Shown: positions 1-9,161, numbered from the stretch's first letter. The stretch: DNA of 64,000 nt from Paracoccus seriniphilus (GCF_028553745.1 NZ_CP067129.1:1346501-1410500), one strand, 5' to 3'. A program made the numbers and translations. Notes: a model not told the origin generated them from the sequence alone.

Positions 1-36
1 GCCGCAGCCGTCGATTCCCTCGAAGCTGATGAACAT
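1..36 (-). CDS. tmk: Thymidylate kinase, N-terminal 12 codons (partial)
   Basis: Read on the minus strand from 36, the window edge encodes MFISFEGIDGCG, the conserved start of thymidylate kinase (dTMP to dTDP, cytoplasm) just before its P-loop. The ATG follows directly on the TAA stop of the carboxypeptidase gene (TAAATG), so the two are cotranscribed and probably translationally coupled. The P-loop lysine and the rest of the gene lie beyond the left edge. The usual residue after GIDG is S or A, here C, which is acceptable. Only 12 residues are visible, so the call rests on this motif and the known dac-tmk neighbourhood of Rhodobacteraceae. Confidence 0.75.
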   Translation of the reverse strand, partial: MFISFEGIDGCG

Positions 37-1182
37 TTACAGGCCCACGGCTTCGAACGCCTTGTGGCCCAGCCGCAGCACCGCGCCTTTCATCCGGCCT
101 GCAAACCCGGCCTCGGGCACGTCCTGCATGGCAATCAGCGGGGTAACGGCATCCTTGGCTCCGGGCACGGTCACGACCAGATCGCCCAGCCGGTCGCCCT
201 TCTTGATCGGCGCGGGGATGGGCGAGTCATAGACCGCCTCGACCTTGACCTGATCCTGGGCACCTGCGGGAATCAGCACGCGCACGCCGTCTCTGGTGGT
301 CAGGCCGACGCGGTTGGTCGTTCCCAGCCAGACCGGAGCTTCGACCACATTCTGTCCGGCGGGAACCAATGTCTGCATGGTGAACTGGCGGAAGGCCCAG
401 TTCACGATCCGCTCGGCCTCTTCGGCACGGGCGGTTTCTGTCGGCAGCCCGGTAATCACGAAAATCACCCGGCGACCGTCCTGCACGGCCGAGCCGACCA
501 GGCCATAGCCGGCCTCCTGGGTGTGGCCGGTTTTCAGACCGTCTGCCCCGATGCCCAGCTTCAGCAACGGGTTGCGGTTATAGCGGTTGGCCGGAGCGCG
601 ATTGTCGAAGGGAAATTCGGTCAGCGAGAAATTCTTGTAGAGATCGGGGAAATCCTCGATCAGGTGCTGGGCCAGGATCCCCAGATCATGTGCGCTCATG
701 CGGTGGCGGGGATCGGGCCAGCCCGAGGCATTGGCAAAGGTCGATTGGGTCAGCCCAAGTTCCTTGCCCTTTTCGGTCATCTGGCGCGCAAAGGCGTCCT
801 CGGTGCCTGACAGCCCCTCGGCAACGACCACGCAGGCATCATTGCCCGACAGGACGATGATCCCCTTGATCAGTTCCTCGACCGTGGGCCGGTCCTGTTC
901 GTTGAGGAACATGGTCGAGCCCTTCATCTGCCGGGCCTTGGTCGAGACCGGCAGGCGGGTGTCCATCTGGACGCGCCCTTCATCCAGGGCTTCGAACAGC
1001 ATGTAGACCGTCATCAGTTTGGACATCGACGCCGGCGGAATCGCTTCATCGGCGTTCTTTTCCATCAGAATGGTGCTGGTCGAGACGTCGTAGACCCAGG
1101 CCGTTCGCGCGTTGGTATCAAAAGCCTGCGCCGGGGCGGCCAGTGACAGCACTGCGATGAACCTCAACAGAAATGCGCGCAT
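37..1182 (-). CDS. dacC: D-alanyl-D-alanine carboxypeptidase (PBP5/6 type)
   Basis: A 381-residue peptidase S11 protein that trims the terminal D-Ala from peptidoglycan stem peptides in the periplasm. A Sec signal peptide covers about residues 1-20 (cut after AQA). All three active-site motifs are present: S52-x-x-K55 (SMSK), S112-G-N and K217-T-G. The C-terminal part after about residue 270 fits the PBP5 beta domain and ends in a likely amphipathic membrane anchor (GRMKGAVLRLGHKAFEAVGL). Length is normal for the family. It is followed without a gap by tmk. Exact paralogue (DacA, DacC or DacF) cannot be decided from sequence alone. Confidence 0.93.
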   Translation of the reverse strand: MRAFLLRFIAVLSLAAPAQAFDTNARTAWVYDVSTSTILMEKNADEAIPPASMSKLMTVYMLFEALDEGRVQMDTRLPVSTKARQMKGSTMFLNEQDRPTVEELIKGIIVLSGNDACVVVAEGLSGTEDAFARQMTEKGKELGLTQSTFANASGWPDPRHRMSAHDLGILAQHLIEDFPDLYKNFSLTEFPFDNRAPANRYNRNPLLKLGIGADGLKTGHTQEAGYGLVGSAVQDGRRVIFVITGLPTETARAEEAERIVNWAFRQFTMQTLVPAGQNVVEAPVWLGTTNRVGLTTRDGVRVLIPAGAQDQVKVEAVYDSPIPAPIKKGDRLGDLVVTVPGAKDAVTPLIAMQDVPEAGFAGRMKGAVLRLGHKAFEAVGL

Positions 1183-1303
1183 GGGATGTCCTTTGCCTGT
1201 TTGCTGACGATGGTTACAGGATCAGGTCCACCCTCGCAACGCGGCGTGCGCACGTCACGCGGGAAATTGAACCGGAAAATGCAGGCAATGGCCCGGTTGC
1301 GGT

Positions 1304-1978
1304 TCACCCCATGCCCAGAGGGTCGCTTTTCAACCTTGCACGGGCGGCATCCTGCTGTTCGCTGACATAGGCGATTATGCCCCAGCTGATGCAATAGACC
1401 GCGCCGACCAGCAACACCAGCCAGCCGGGCAGGGGGCCGATTGCGGCACGTTCCAGCAACTGTCCGGTCGATTCCAGCGGTGTGGGGTGGACGACCAGCT
1501 TGCCCATATAGGCGACGGTCTGGATCAGCAGTATCCAGAAATAGTTGCGCCGGATGCGCCGTCCGATCGCGGTCCACATGCTGACGTGATAGGCGGGATG
1601 CAGGTAATCCTCGGCCAGGCGATCCTGCCACTGTTCTTCCAGATGCAGGTTTCCTTCCTTCAGGATAGGAGCCATGAAATGCAGTTCAAGCCAGCGGCAA
1701 CGCGCCCGCCAGACATTGAAATAGCGATAGCGTCTGGCCTCAAGCATCAGGAAGAAGATGATCAATATGCCGACCAGCACCAGCGGCAGTGGCGATGCCT
1801 GTGGTGAGGAATAGGTGATCGACAGGGCCACGCCCAGGGTGACGACCGACCAATTGGTCGTGGTGTCCAGTCGCGTGCGCCAGATGGTTGATCGATAGAC
1901 CTCGCCGCGATACAGATGCGCAACGACGCCCATCTCTGCCGCGTCCAGTTTCCTGCGGGTTTTCGCGCTGCCGTCCAT
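1304..1978 (-). CDS. DUF2270 integral membrane protein
   Basis: A 224-residue protein that resembles the DUF2270 family of predicted membrane proteins, whose function is unknown. Hydrophobic segments lie near residues 45-80 (an almost continuous pair) and 145-210 (two helices), with a charged soluble stretch between them rich in W, H and E. A GGGAG ribosome site precedes the ATG at 1978. Both flanking genes, dac downstream and tdk upstream, run the same way with gaps of about 100 bases, so membership in one transcript is possible but not proven. Confidence 0.75.
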   Translation of the reverse strand: MDGSAKTRRKLDAAEMGVVAHLYRGEVYRSTIWRTRLDTTTNWSVVTLGVALSITYSSPQASPLPLVLVGILIIFFLMLEARRYRYFNVWRARCRWLELHFMAPILKEGNLHLEEQWQDRLAEDYLHPAYHVSMWTAIGRRIRRNYFWILLIQTVAYMGKLVVHPTPLESTGQLLERAAIGPLPGWLVLLVGAVYCISWGIIAYVSEQQDAARARLKSDPLGMG

Positions 1979-2058
1979 TTATGCACTCCCTGCCTTGCAG
2001 AGTGGCAGCAATCATCCTTTCGGGCAAGAGTGGAGCGCGTCGTATCCCGCGTGCGCGG

Positions 2059-2631
2059 CTATTGTCCGACCGCCTCGCGCCAGTGACGCCGACACAGCGA
2101 GACATAGGTCTCGTTGCCGCCAACCTGTACCTGGGCGCCTTCGGTATGCACGCGGCCCTCGCCATCACGGCGAATGACCATCGTGGCCTTCTTGCCGCAA
2201 TGGCAGATGGTGCGCACCTCGCGCATTTCATCGGCAAGGGCCAGCAGTGCGGCCGAGCCGGGAAACAGCTCGCCCCGGAAATCGACGCGCAGCCCATAGC
2301 ACATGACGGGCAGGTTCAGGTCATCCACCACCCGCGCCAATTGCCAGACCTGTTCCGCGGTCAGGAACTGGGCTTCATCGACGAAGACACAGGCACAGCC
2401 TGCAGCCTGTGCACCGATCTGTTCGAACAGATCGCTGTCGGCGGTGAAGGTATCGGCATCCTCGCCAATGCCGATGCGGCTGGCGATCCGGCCCGGGCCC
2501 GCGCGGTCGTCCAGAGCAGCCGTCAGCAACAGGGTGCCCATGCCGCGTTCGCGGTAGTTATGGGCTGCCTGCAGCAGCAGCGTGCTTTTGCCGGCATTCA
2601 TCGTCGAATAGTGGAAATAGAGCTTGGCCAT
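2059..2631 (-). CDS. tdk: Thymidine kinase (type II)
   Basis: A 190-residue cytosolic salvage enzyme that phosphorylates thymidine with ATP. The P-loop is at residues 9-17 (STMNAGKST), followed by the family DEAQFL segment with the catalytic glutamate region. A zinc-binding lid has the CxC (ICHC) and the C-terminal CRRHW pattern. The reading frame is open for 33 more codons upstream, but the ATG at 2631 (MAKLYFHYSTMNAGKS) is the family start, and the extension is low-complexity and unrelated. Length is normal for bacterial Tdk. Confidence 0.93.
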   Translation of the reverse strand: MAKLYFHYSTMNAGKSTLLLQAAHNYRERGMGTLLLTAALDDRAGPGRIASRIGIGEDADTFTADSDLFEQIGAQAAGCACVFVDEAQFLTAEQVWQLARVVDDLNLPVMCYGLRVDFRGELFPGSAALLALADEMREVRTICHCGKKATMVIRRDGEGRVHTEGAQVQVGGNETYVSLCRRHWREAVGQ

Positions 2632-2799
2632 GTCGGCAGCAGATAGCGCCGCATCCGGATGACGGCAAGCCGTAGAACCGGGCGAGTGGCAGGGTTGTTT
2701 CGCGGGCGCGAAACTGGCATATGGTGCCAAGGCGACGGTTCGTGATAATTGGCACGTTCCTGCGTCGCCCTTTTCATTTTCCAGAATCAGGTGTTCCCG

Positions 2800-3993
2800 A
2801 TGCGTGACCCATTGTTCCGCATGGCTCTTGTGTTGGGGCTGCTGTCTGCCGTCGGCCCCTTTGCAATCGACATGTATCTTCCCGCCATGCCGCAGGTGGC
2901 CCAGGATCTGGGCACCACCGAGGCCGGGGCGGCGCTGACCTTGACCTCTTACTTCATCGCCTTCGGCATTGCGCAGATGTTCTATGGCCCCATGGCGGAT
3001 TCCATCGGGCGCAAGCGGCCCTTGATCCTTGGGGTGGTTGTTTTTATCGTCGCGACCATTCTGGCGGCCATGGCACCGACCATCGGCTGGTTGATCGTGG
3101 CGCGTGCTGTTCAGGGGCTGGGCGCGGCGACGTTGATGGTTGTGCCACGCGCGGTAATCCGTGACATGGCGACCGGACCTGCGGCGGCGCGGATGATGGC
3201 GCTGATCATGATCGTGATCTCGATTTCGCCAATGCTGGCACCCCTGACCGGGTCGTTGGTCATGGCCTGGGGTGACTGGCGCGACATCTTCATGGTGCTG
3301 GCCGTGGCTGCGATCATCAGTCTGTGCCTGATCTTCTTTGCGCTGCCCGAAACCCTTGCGCCCGGGAACCGGCGCAAGGTGCAGCTTTCAGCGATGTCCT
3401 CGGGCGCGCGCCGCCTGCTGTCGGATCGCCGCTTCATGGGGCTGACCATGATTGGCGGCTTTGGCATGGCCAGTTTCTTCGTGTTTCTGTCATCGGCCAG
3501 CTTTGTCTATACGCGGCAATACGGGCTGAGCCCGACCGGATTTTCGATTGCCTTTGCCATCAATGCGGTCGGCTTTTTCTCGGCCAGCCAGTTTGCCGCC
3601 CGCCTGGCCGAGAAATTCGGGATGGAGCGGGTCATCTCGCTTGCCATTACCGGTTTCGCGGGCATGACACTGCTGTTGACCATGATCGTCTGGCTGGGCG
3701 TGGATGATCTGCCCGTCGTGATCGCAGGGCTGTTCCTTGCCAATGCCTGCCTTGGCCTTGTCATTCCGACCGCCATGGTGATGTCGCTTGATCCCCATCC
3801 CGATATTGCCGGACTGGCATCATCTCTGGGCGGTACGATCCAGATGCTGACCGGAGGCGCGATGATCGCCTTGACCGGCCCTTTCATGCAGAACTCCTCG
3901 GCCACCATGGTGCCTGCCATTGCGACCTGCGCCCTGTTGGCGTGGCTGGCTGCGGCGCTGTCCCTGCCAAGATTGCGCCTGGGCACCGCATGA
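2800..3993 (+). CDS. MFS drug exporter, Bcr/CflA family
   Basis: A 397-residue inner-membrane antiporter with about 12 hydrophobic segments. The Bcr/CflA signature is visible: the first helix ends in AIDMYLPAMPQ, and the loop after helix 2 carries the MFS motif A form GPMADSIGRKRP. Proton-driven export of a drug or small metabolite is expected; the substrate cannot be told. Start chosen at the ATG at 2800 (MRDPLFRMAL) because the upstream 17 codons are not conserved-looking and lie before the first helix. It is divergent from tdk and ends at a strong shared hairpin with rhlE. Confidence 0.88.
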   Translation: MRDPLFRMALVLGLLSAVGPFAIDMYLPAMPQVAQDLGTTEAGAALTLTSYFIAFGIAQMFYGPMADSIGRKRPLILGVVVFIVATILAAMAPTIGWLIVARAVQGLGAATLMVVPRAVIRDMATGPAAARMMALIMIVISISPMLAPLTGSLVMAWGDWRDIFMVLAVAAIISLCLIFFALPETLAPGNRRKVQLSAMSSGARRLLSDRRFMGLTMIGGFGMASFFVFLSSASFVYTRQYGLSPTGFSIAFAINAVGFFSASQFAARLAEKFGMERVISLAITGFAGMTLLLTMIVWLGVDDLPVVIAGLFLANACLGLVIPTAMVMSLDPHPDIAGLASSLGGTIQMLTGGAMIALTGPFMQNSSATMVPAIATCALLAWLAAALSLPRLRLGTA

Positions 3994-3997
3994 AAAA

Positions 3998-4027
3998 AAA
4001 GCCGCAGGACGAAAATCCTGCGGCTTT
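3998..4027. terminator. Bidirectional intrinsic terminator between MFS gene and DEAD-box helicase gene
   Basis: A perfect 12-bp stem AAAGCCGCAGGA / TCCTGCGGCTTT with a 6-base loop (CGAAAA). The A/T pairs at the base give a U-run for both directions, fitting two convergent genes that end at 3993 and 4070. Confidence 0.88.
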
Positions 4028-4069
4028 CCCTTATTCAGAGAACTGGCACCCGGGTGAAACCGGATGGTC

Positions 4070-5449
4070 TCAGGCCTGCTGGTTCCTGGGCTTGCGCGAC
4101 GGACGGCGCGCCGGGCGTTTCTGACCGCCGGCATCCATCGGCTTGCCCCGCATGCGTCCACCGCGCGCGGCTGCGGGGATCGAGGTGGGAACCTCGCCGC
4201 CGATGACCGGGATCGGTGCTTTCATGGCGCGTTCGATGGCGCGCAGTTCTCCGACCTCTGCCGGTGCGCAGAAGGCGACCGCCCGTCCTTCGCGGCCCGC
4301 ACGCGCGGTCCGGCCAATCCGGTGCACATAGTTCTCGGGAACGTTGGGCAGGTCATAGTTGTAGACATGGGCCACATCGGGAATGTCCAGACCACGGGCC
4401 GCCACGTCGGTGGCAACCAGAACCTTGGTTTCGCCGTTGCGGAACGCCTGCAGCGCGCGTTCGCGCTGCCCCTGGCTCTTGTTGCCGTGGATCGCGGCGA
4501 CCGCAAAGCCCCATTTGTCAAGCAGTTTGGTCAGCTTTTCACAACCATGTTTCGTGCGGCCAAAGACCATGGCCAGTTCGCCGGTGTGCTTTGACATATA
4601 TTCCGCCAGCAGGGTGGCCTTGTCTCCCTGAGAGACGAAATGAACGCCCTGTTCGATCTTTTTGGCGGCCTGTCCCGGAGGGTTGACGGCAACCTTGACC
4701 GGATTGGTCAGATAGGTGTCCGACAGTTCCGACATCAGCTTCGGCATGGTGGCCGAAAACATCAACGTCTGCCGTTCACGAGGCAGCATCCGTGCGATCT
4801 TGCGCAGCGTGTGGATGAAGCCGATGTCCAGCATCTGATCGGCCTCGTCCAGCACCAGGTAAGTCGTTGCTTCCAGGCTGATGGCGCGACGCTCGATCAG
4901 GTCCATCAGACGGCCCGGCGTTGCAATCAGCACATCGACGCCCCGTGACAGACGTTCGGTCTGCACATTGATCGAGGCACCGCCCACAACACGAAAGCTG
5001 CGGATCGGCGTGCCTTCGGCATAGGCGTCGATATTGGTGGCAATCTGGGTTGCCAGTTCGCGCGTCGGTGCGAGGATCAGCGCGCGGCAGGTCCTGGGAT
5101 CGGGTTTCTTGCCGAACTTGATCAGGCGGGTCAGCATCGGCAGTCCGAAGGCTGCCGTCTTGCCCGTGCCGGTCTGGGCAAGGCCCAGAACATCGCGACC
5201 TTCCACGATGGCCGGAATGCCCTTTTCCTGGATCGGCGTGGGCTGATTCAGCCCCAATGCGGCGATATTCGCATTGATGCGCGGATCGATCCCCATATCT
5301 GCGAATGCGCCCGTGGGCAGCGGATCACGCGCGGGTGCCTTGCGGCCTTCATTGGCGCGCATGTTGTTCAGGGGTTGGCTACGCTTCGGGCTGTTGCTGC
5401 CACGAGCGGGGCGGCGGCGGGAATTCTTCTGTTCCATAAGATCTTTCAT
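4070..5449 (-). CDS. rhlE: DEAD-box ATP-dependent RNA helicase (RhlE type)
   Basis: A 459-residue RNA helicase. Visible motifs in order are the Q motif (GLNQPTPIQEKGIPAI), motif I AQTGTGKT (about residues 91-98), Ia PTRELATQI, Ib TPGRLMD, motif II LDEADQMLD, motif III SATMP, and motifs V and VI (ATDVAARGLDIP, HRIGRTARAG). A basic, disordered N-terminus (about 50 residues) and a basic C-terminal tail (RPARRPSRKPRN) are typical RNA-binding extensions. The ATG at 5449 or the one at 5437 (MEQKNS) are both possible; the longer open frame to 5590 is unlikely to be coding. Role: RNA remodelling in ribosome assembly or RNA decay, often cold-linked. Confidence 0.9.
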   Translation of the reverse strand: MKDLMEQKNSRRRPARGSNSPKRSQPLNNMRANEGRKAPARDPLPTGAFADMGIDPRINANIAALGLNQPTPIQEKGIPAIVEGRDVLGLAQTGTGKTAAFGLPMLTRLIKFGKKPDPRTCRALILAPTRELATQIATNIDAYAEGTPIRSFRVVGGASINVQTERLSRGVDVLIATPGRLMDLIERRAISLEATTYLVLDEADQMLDIGFIHTLRKIARMLPRERQTLMFSATMPKLMSELSDTYLTNPVKVAVNPPGQAAKKIEQGVHFVSQGDKATLLAEYMSKHTGELAMVFGRTKHGCEKLTKLLDKWGFAVAAIHGNKSQGQRERALQAFRNGETKVLVATDVAARGLDIPDVAHVYNYDLPNVPENYVHRIGRTARAGREGRAVAFCAPAEVGELRAIERAMKAPIPVIGGEVPTSIPAAARGGRMRGKPMDAGGQKRPARRPSRKPRNQQA

Positions 5450-5772
5450 CCCGACATCCCTCGTACCGGATGCAGGGTCACTGCCACGCATCAAGGCGCG
5501 GCGAACACAGGGATGCGGACCCGATACGACGAGGATGTCCGCAAGCCTCCCCGCGTGAATGGGAAACTGGATTGATTGTGACACCTGCAAGAAATTTCTC
5601 GCGGCTGCTCACGCGGCAACGGTGTCGACTAGGGGTCAAATGGGCGAATGCCGCAGATAAGTCAAGCCGTTGTCGCGACAATATCCCCGGATTCGATGGT
5701 TTGATCGTCGCGCCGCGAATTCTGTTGCAGATATGCGTGCTGCCCTGCCATCCGCGATCTGCCTCGGCGGGC
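5450..5772 (-). other. Intergenic region / long 5' leader of the RNA helicase gene
   Basis: About 320 bases with no convincing gene between the helicase start and the small membrane-protein stop. DEAD-box genes commonly have long regulated leaders, so some of this may be 5' UTR. I see no clear promoter or riboswitch, and the short frames here look like chance openings. Confidence 0.4.
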
Positions 5773-6000
5773 CTACTTGCCCAGCACGATTCCGATGACA
5801 ACCAGCATCAAGCCAATCATCGAAGCGGCCAGCGCGCCCATGTTGACGGCCAGAACCCCGCGCATGCGTACGCGCAACTGCGCATCGTCCAACCCGGCAC
5901 GGCGCGCCTTGGCGACGGTGACGATGCACCAGATCAGGGCAAGCAATCCCGCAATGGTCAGCGCGGCGCCACCCCAGATCACCCAGTCAAAAACAGTCAT
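5773..6000 (-). CDS. Small two-helix membrane protein, function unknown
   Basis: A 75-residue protein with two hydrophobic helices, at about residues 6-29 and 50-73, joined by a basic loop (KARRAGLDDAQLRVRMRG). This pattern is common among small conserved hypothetical proteins of Rhodobacteraceae. The loop is likely cytoplasmic by the positive-inside rule. It is divergent from gapR. I do not recognise a function. Confidence 0.65.
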   Translation of the reverse strand: MTVFDWVIWGGAALTIAGLLALIWCIVTVAKARRAGLDDAQLRVRMRGVLAVNMGALAASMIGLMLVVIGIVLGK

Positions 6001-6128
6001 GTTGGCCTATGTCTTTCTGTCATGTTCCAGCCAGAAGGGCCTAGCCGCGATTGCGCACGGGAACAAGAGAGCCTAACAGTCTGACCGCATATGGGCAGGC
6101 CCGGAAACGAAGGAAAGGACAGGAAACC

Positions 6129-6380
6129 ATGTCGGAAGATCGCAGCTACGGCGTTGCCGCCGATGAACTTCGCCAGTTCATCGAGCAGTTCGAGCAACTG
6201 GAAGCTGAAAAGAAGGATATCTCCGAACGCCAGAAGGAAGTGATGGCCGAGGCCAAGGCGCGCGGCTATGACACCAAGGTCATGAAGAAGATCGTCGCCC
6301 TGCGCAAACGCGACCGCGACGATATCGCGGAAGAAGAGGCACTTCTGGAAATGTACAAATCCGCCCTGAACATGATCTGA
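6129..6380 (+). CDS. gapR: GapR family nucleoid-associated protein (DUF2312)
   Basis: An 83-residue DUF2312 protein. In Caulobacter GapR binds overtwisted, AT-rich DNA ahead of replication forks and genes and stimulates topoisomerases. The sequence is almost wholly helical and charged, with the conserved core ELRQFIEQFEQLEAEKKDI and the KxxGYDTKVMKKIVALRKRD segment. The ATG at 6129 has an AGGAAA ribosome site and gives the family start (MSEDRSYGVAADEL); the 26-codon upstream extension is rejected. A strong terminator follows. Confidence 0.92.
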   Translation: MSEDRSYGVAADELRQFIEQFEQLEAEKKDISERQKEVMAEAKARGYDTKVMKKIVALRKRDRDDIAEEEALLEMYKSALNMI

Positions 6381-6453
6381 TGTTTGCGCCGGGGCCGGGT
6401 CATTCCGGCCTCGCGCCACAGGGCATCATGCCGCAATCGGCAGCCAGCGTCCG

Positions 6454-6488
6454 GGATCCGGCCGAAACTTCCGGCCGGATCCGTCTTT
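6454..6488 (+). terminator. Intrinsic terminator after gapR
   Basis: A perfect 11-bp stem GGATCCGGCCG / CGGCCGGATCC with a 7-base loop, followed by GTCTTT. The U-rich side is on the plus strand, so it serves gapR. It also stands directly after the convergent iolJ-like stop at 6497. Confidence 0.7.
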
Positions 6489-6496
6489 CGCCAGTA

Positions 6497-7324
6497 TCAG
6501 GCTTTCATCGTGCGCAGCACGTGCCGGGTCGCGGCGACCACCGGGTCATGGGTCTCTGACAGGATCGACACCCGATCGAAACGGGTCGGATCACGGTTCA
6601 CCGCCTCGCGCAATGCGGCACCAAAGGCCATGCGCAGCTCGGTCCCGATATTGAACTTGCAGATCCGCGATGTGCGCGCCAGCTTCAGCCGCTGCTCATC
6701 CGGCACGCCGGACCCGCCATGGATGACAAGCGGCACCTCGGTCACGGCCTCGATGGCCCGAATGCGCTCTTCGTCCAGGCCAGCTCCGCTTTCCTGTTGA
6801 AGATGCGTGTTTCCGACCGAGATCGCCATGGCATCGACGCCGGTTTCCCGCGCAAAGCGCGCCGCTTCGGCCGGATCGGTTCCCGCCGAGGCCTCGCCTC
6901 CGGAATAACCGACAAAGCCGATTTCTCCTTCGCAGGAAATACCCGCTTCATGGGCCATCTGCGCAATCGCCGCAGTTTCGTCGATATTCTGCTGCAGAGG
7001 CTTGCGCGATCCGTCGAACATCACCGAGGAAAAACCGCAATCCAGCGCGATGCGGCATTCCTCATGGGTATAGCCGTGATCAAGATGCGCCACGACCGGG
7101 ACGCTGGCATTCTCGGCCAGATAGGTGAACATCCGTCCCAGAACGGGCAGCGGCGTATGCGCGCGACAGCCCGGTCCGGCCTGAAGGATGACCGGGCAGT
7201 TCTCGGCCTCGGCGGCGGCGACATAGGCGCGCATCTCTTCCCAGCCGAGGGTAACCAGCCCGGCGACGGCATAGCCGCCCCCGAGCGCGGGTTGCAATAC
7301 ATCTGAAAGCGTTGCCAGCGTCAT
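6497..7324 (-). CDS. iolJ: Class II aldolase, IolJ-like (6-phospho-5-dehydro-2-deoxygluconate aldolase)
   Basis: A 275-residue class II (zinc) ketose-bisphosphate aldolase. Family motifs are visible: the zinc-binding HLDHG near residue 81, the EGEIG segment, the HGGSG zinc/phosphate loop and the NIGTE phosphate loop. In the inositol route IolJ splits 6-phospho-5-dehydro-2-deoxygluconate into dihydroxyacetone phosphate and malonate semialdehyde. The assignment to IolJ instead of fructose- or tagatose-bisphosphate aldolase comes from context: the gene is last in an iolD-C-B-J order and its start overlaps the iolB stop by ATGA. Confidence 0.8.
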   Translation of the reverse strand: MTLATLSDVLQPALGGGYAVAGLVTLGWEEMRAYVAAAEAENCPVILQAGPGCRAHTPLPVLGRMFTYLAENASVPVVAHLDHGYTHEECRIALDCGFSSVMFDGSRKPLQQNIDETAAIAQMAHEAGISCEGEIGFVGYSGGEASAGTDPAEAARFARETGVDAMAISVGNTHLQQESGAGLDEERIRAIEAVTEVPLVIHGGSGVPDEQRLKLARTSRICKFNIGTELRMAFGAALREAVNRDPTRFDRVSILSETHDPVVAATRHVLRTMKA

Positions 7325-8163
7325 TTGAACTTTGCCACCATGTCCTTGATCCCGGGGATCGTTTCAACCTGATAGGCATGGGTCGGCTGGAAGTATTGCA
7401 CCAGCGAACGCTGTGACAGACCGCCAAGGATGGTGAAGTAATACATCTCATAGCCGGGCAGGGCGCAGCAGGGATGATAGCCCTTGTCCAGCTTGATCGT
7501 CGAGCCGTCGACGATGTGATAGGCGTCTCCGGGCAGATTGTCTTCGCGCTGCAGCATCTGCAGACCGGAACCGTGATTGGGCCGGAAGCGGAAGTTGTAG
7601 GTCTCGTCATGCCGCGTTTCCAGCGGCAGGCGGTCGGTGTCATGCTTGTGCGAGGGAAAACCCGACCAGCCACCCTGACCGACGGTGAACAGTTCCGACA
7701 CCAGCAGCCGGCCGACCTTGTCATGCTGTTTCTGGCCAAGGATATGCTTGATCTTGCGATGGGTCTTGGTGTCATCGCTGCCGTATTGCACCAGGTCGAT
7801 GCCGTCGGCGCGAACGTCGAAGGGATCCAGGACCTTGTCGTATTTGGCACCGGCAATGAAGACTTCGGTCTCATCCGAGGTGCAGACCATCTGGGCCTTG
7901 GCACCGACGGGGACATAGACACCTTCCGGCTCTCCGTCCCAGACATCGACACCGCGATTGCCCAGGGACGGGAAGGCCACGCCCTCGACGTCCACATCCA
8001 CGGTGCCCGTGGCGGGAACGATGCAGGTTTCATAGCCCGGCACGCTGTATTCGAAGGCCTCGCCCTTCTTCAGCTTGACGATGTTGAAATAGTTCAACGG
8101 CACCAGCGAGTCTTCGACATCGACGATGGGTTTGTTCTGGTTGTCATAGGGGGGGATATGCAT
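7321..8163 (-). CDS. iolB: 5-deoxy-glucuronate isomerase
   Basis: A 280-residue IolB. It converts 5-deoxy-D-glucuronate to 5-dehydro-2-deoxy-D-gluconate in myo-inositol degradation, in the cytoplasm. It is a bicupin: the second cupin shows the metal-ligand pattern around GFPSHKHDTDRLP, then ETYNFRF and the histidine of KGYHPCCALPGYEMYYF. The ATG at 8163 gives the family start (MHIPPYDNQN); 30 extra upstream codons overlap iolC and are rejected. Lies 14 bases after iolC and overlaps the iolJ-like gene by ATGA. Confidence 0.93.
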   Translation of the reverse strand: MHIPPYDNQNKPIVDVEDSLVPLNYFNIVKLKKGEAFEYSVPGYETCIVPATGTVDVDVEGVAFPSLGNRGVDVWDGEPEGVYVPVGAKAQMVCTSDETEVFIAGAKYDKVLDPFDVRADGIDLVQYGSDDTKTHRKIKHILGQKQHDKVGRLLVSELFTVGQGGWSGFPSHKHDTDRLPLETRHDETYNFRFRPNHGSGLQMLQREDNLPGDAYHIVDGSTIKLDKGYHPCCALPGYEMYYFTILGGLSQRSLVQYFQPTHAYQVETIPGIKDMVAKFK

Positions 8164-8177
8164 GTGTTGCCCTTTCG

Positions 8178-9161
8178 TCAGGCCGCTGTGGGGCCCGGAT
8201 GTGTAGCAAGGAAATTTTCCAGTTCGGCGGTCGTCGGCATCGCCGGGGCACAACCCGGCTGCGAGACCACGATCGAGGCGCAGGCCGAGCCACGCAGCAC
8301 CGCCTCGCGCAGGTCGCGACCTTCGGCCAGCCCGGCCAGCAAGCCAGCCATGAAGCTGTCGCCCGCGCCATTGGGCTTGACGGCGGTGACGGGATAGATG
8401 CCGGTGCGGATCTCCTGTCCATCGGCCAGGGTGATCGCGCCGTGCTGGCCCATCTTGTAGATGACGATCCGACCGGGGCGGCGGGCAAGCTCGCGCGCCT
8501 TTTCCAGCCCCTTGTCCATGTCGCCGGCCATGAAGCCGAATTCCTCATCATTGCCGACGATCAGATCGCTTTCATCACCGGCGCGCGACAGAACCTCGGC
8601 GGCGTCCTGGGCCGAAACCCAGGAATAGGGCCGATAGTCGATGTCGAAGATCACCGGCATGCCGACCTTGCGGGCGTTTTCAAAGGCCCGGAAGGTCGAT
8701 CCGCGTGAGGGCTGCGCCGCAAAGACCGTGCCAGCGGTGATCAGCGCACCGAATGCGGCGTAATCAGGCTGGTCGACATCTTCATTCGTGACCTGAAAAT
8801 CCACCGCGTTGTTGCGATAGATCACGTTCTGAAAATCCTCGATGCAGCTTTCATAGACCGCCAGAGAGGTCCGGTATTCCCCGCCGATCGAGCGGATGTA
8901 ACGGGTATCGACACCGTAGTGGCGCAGCCGGTTCAGGCAGAACCGCCCGACTGCATCATCGGAAACCGAGGTCACCAGCGCCGATTCGGCACCCAGCTTG
9001 CACAGCCCGGCGCAGATATTGGCCGAAGAGCCACCCAGATCAGCGCGAAAACTCTCGGCATGCTCGCTTTTCGTGCCTTCCGGGGTGGCGAACATGTCCA
9101 TGCCCGCCCTCCCGAAGACCAGAAAGCTGTTCTTGCGGATTGCGTCGATCAGGGCGTTCAT
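8178..9161 (-). CDS. iolC: 5-dehydro-2-deoxygluconokinase
   Basis: A 327-residue PfkB-family kinase that phosphorylates 5-dehydro-2-deoxygluconate at O6. The N-terminal glycine-rich sugar site (GRAGMDMFATPEG, GGSSANICAGLCKLG) and the C-terminal anion-hole/catalytic base motif PNGAGDSFMAG are present. The ATG at 9161 overlaps the iolD stop (ATGA); a GTG one codon earlier would be equally served by the GGAGAGG ribosome site. Position between iolD and iolB settles the substrate among PfkB kinases. Confidence 0.92.
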   Translation of the reverse strand: MNALIDAIRKNSFLVFGRAGMDMFATPEGTKSEHAESFRADLGGSSANICAGLCKLGAESALVTSVSDDAVGRFCLNRLRHYGVDTRYIRSIGGEYRTSLAVYESCIEDFQNVIYRNNAVDFQVTNEDVDQPDYAAFGALITAGTVFAAQPSRGSTFRAFENARKVGMPVIFDIDYRPYSWVSAQDAAEVLSRAGDESDLIVGNDEEFGFMAGDMDKGLEKARELARRPGRIVIYKMGQHGAITLADGQEIRTGIYPVTAVKPNGAGDSFMAGLLAGLAEGRDLREAVLRGSACASIVVSQPGCAPAMPTTAELENFLATHPGPTAA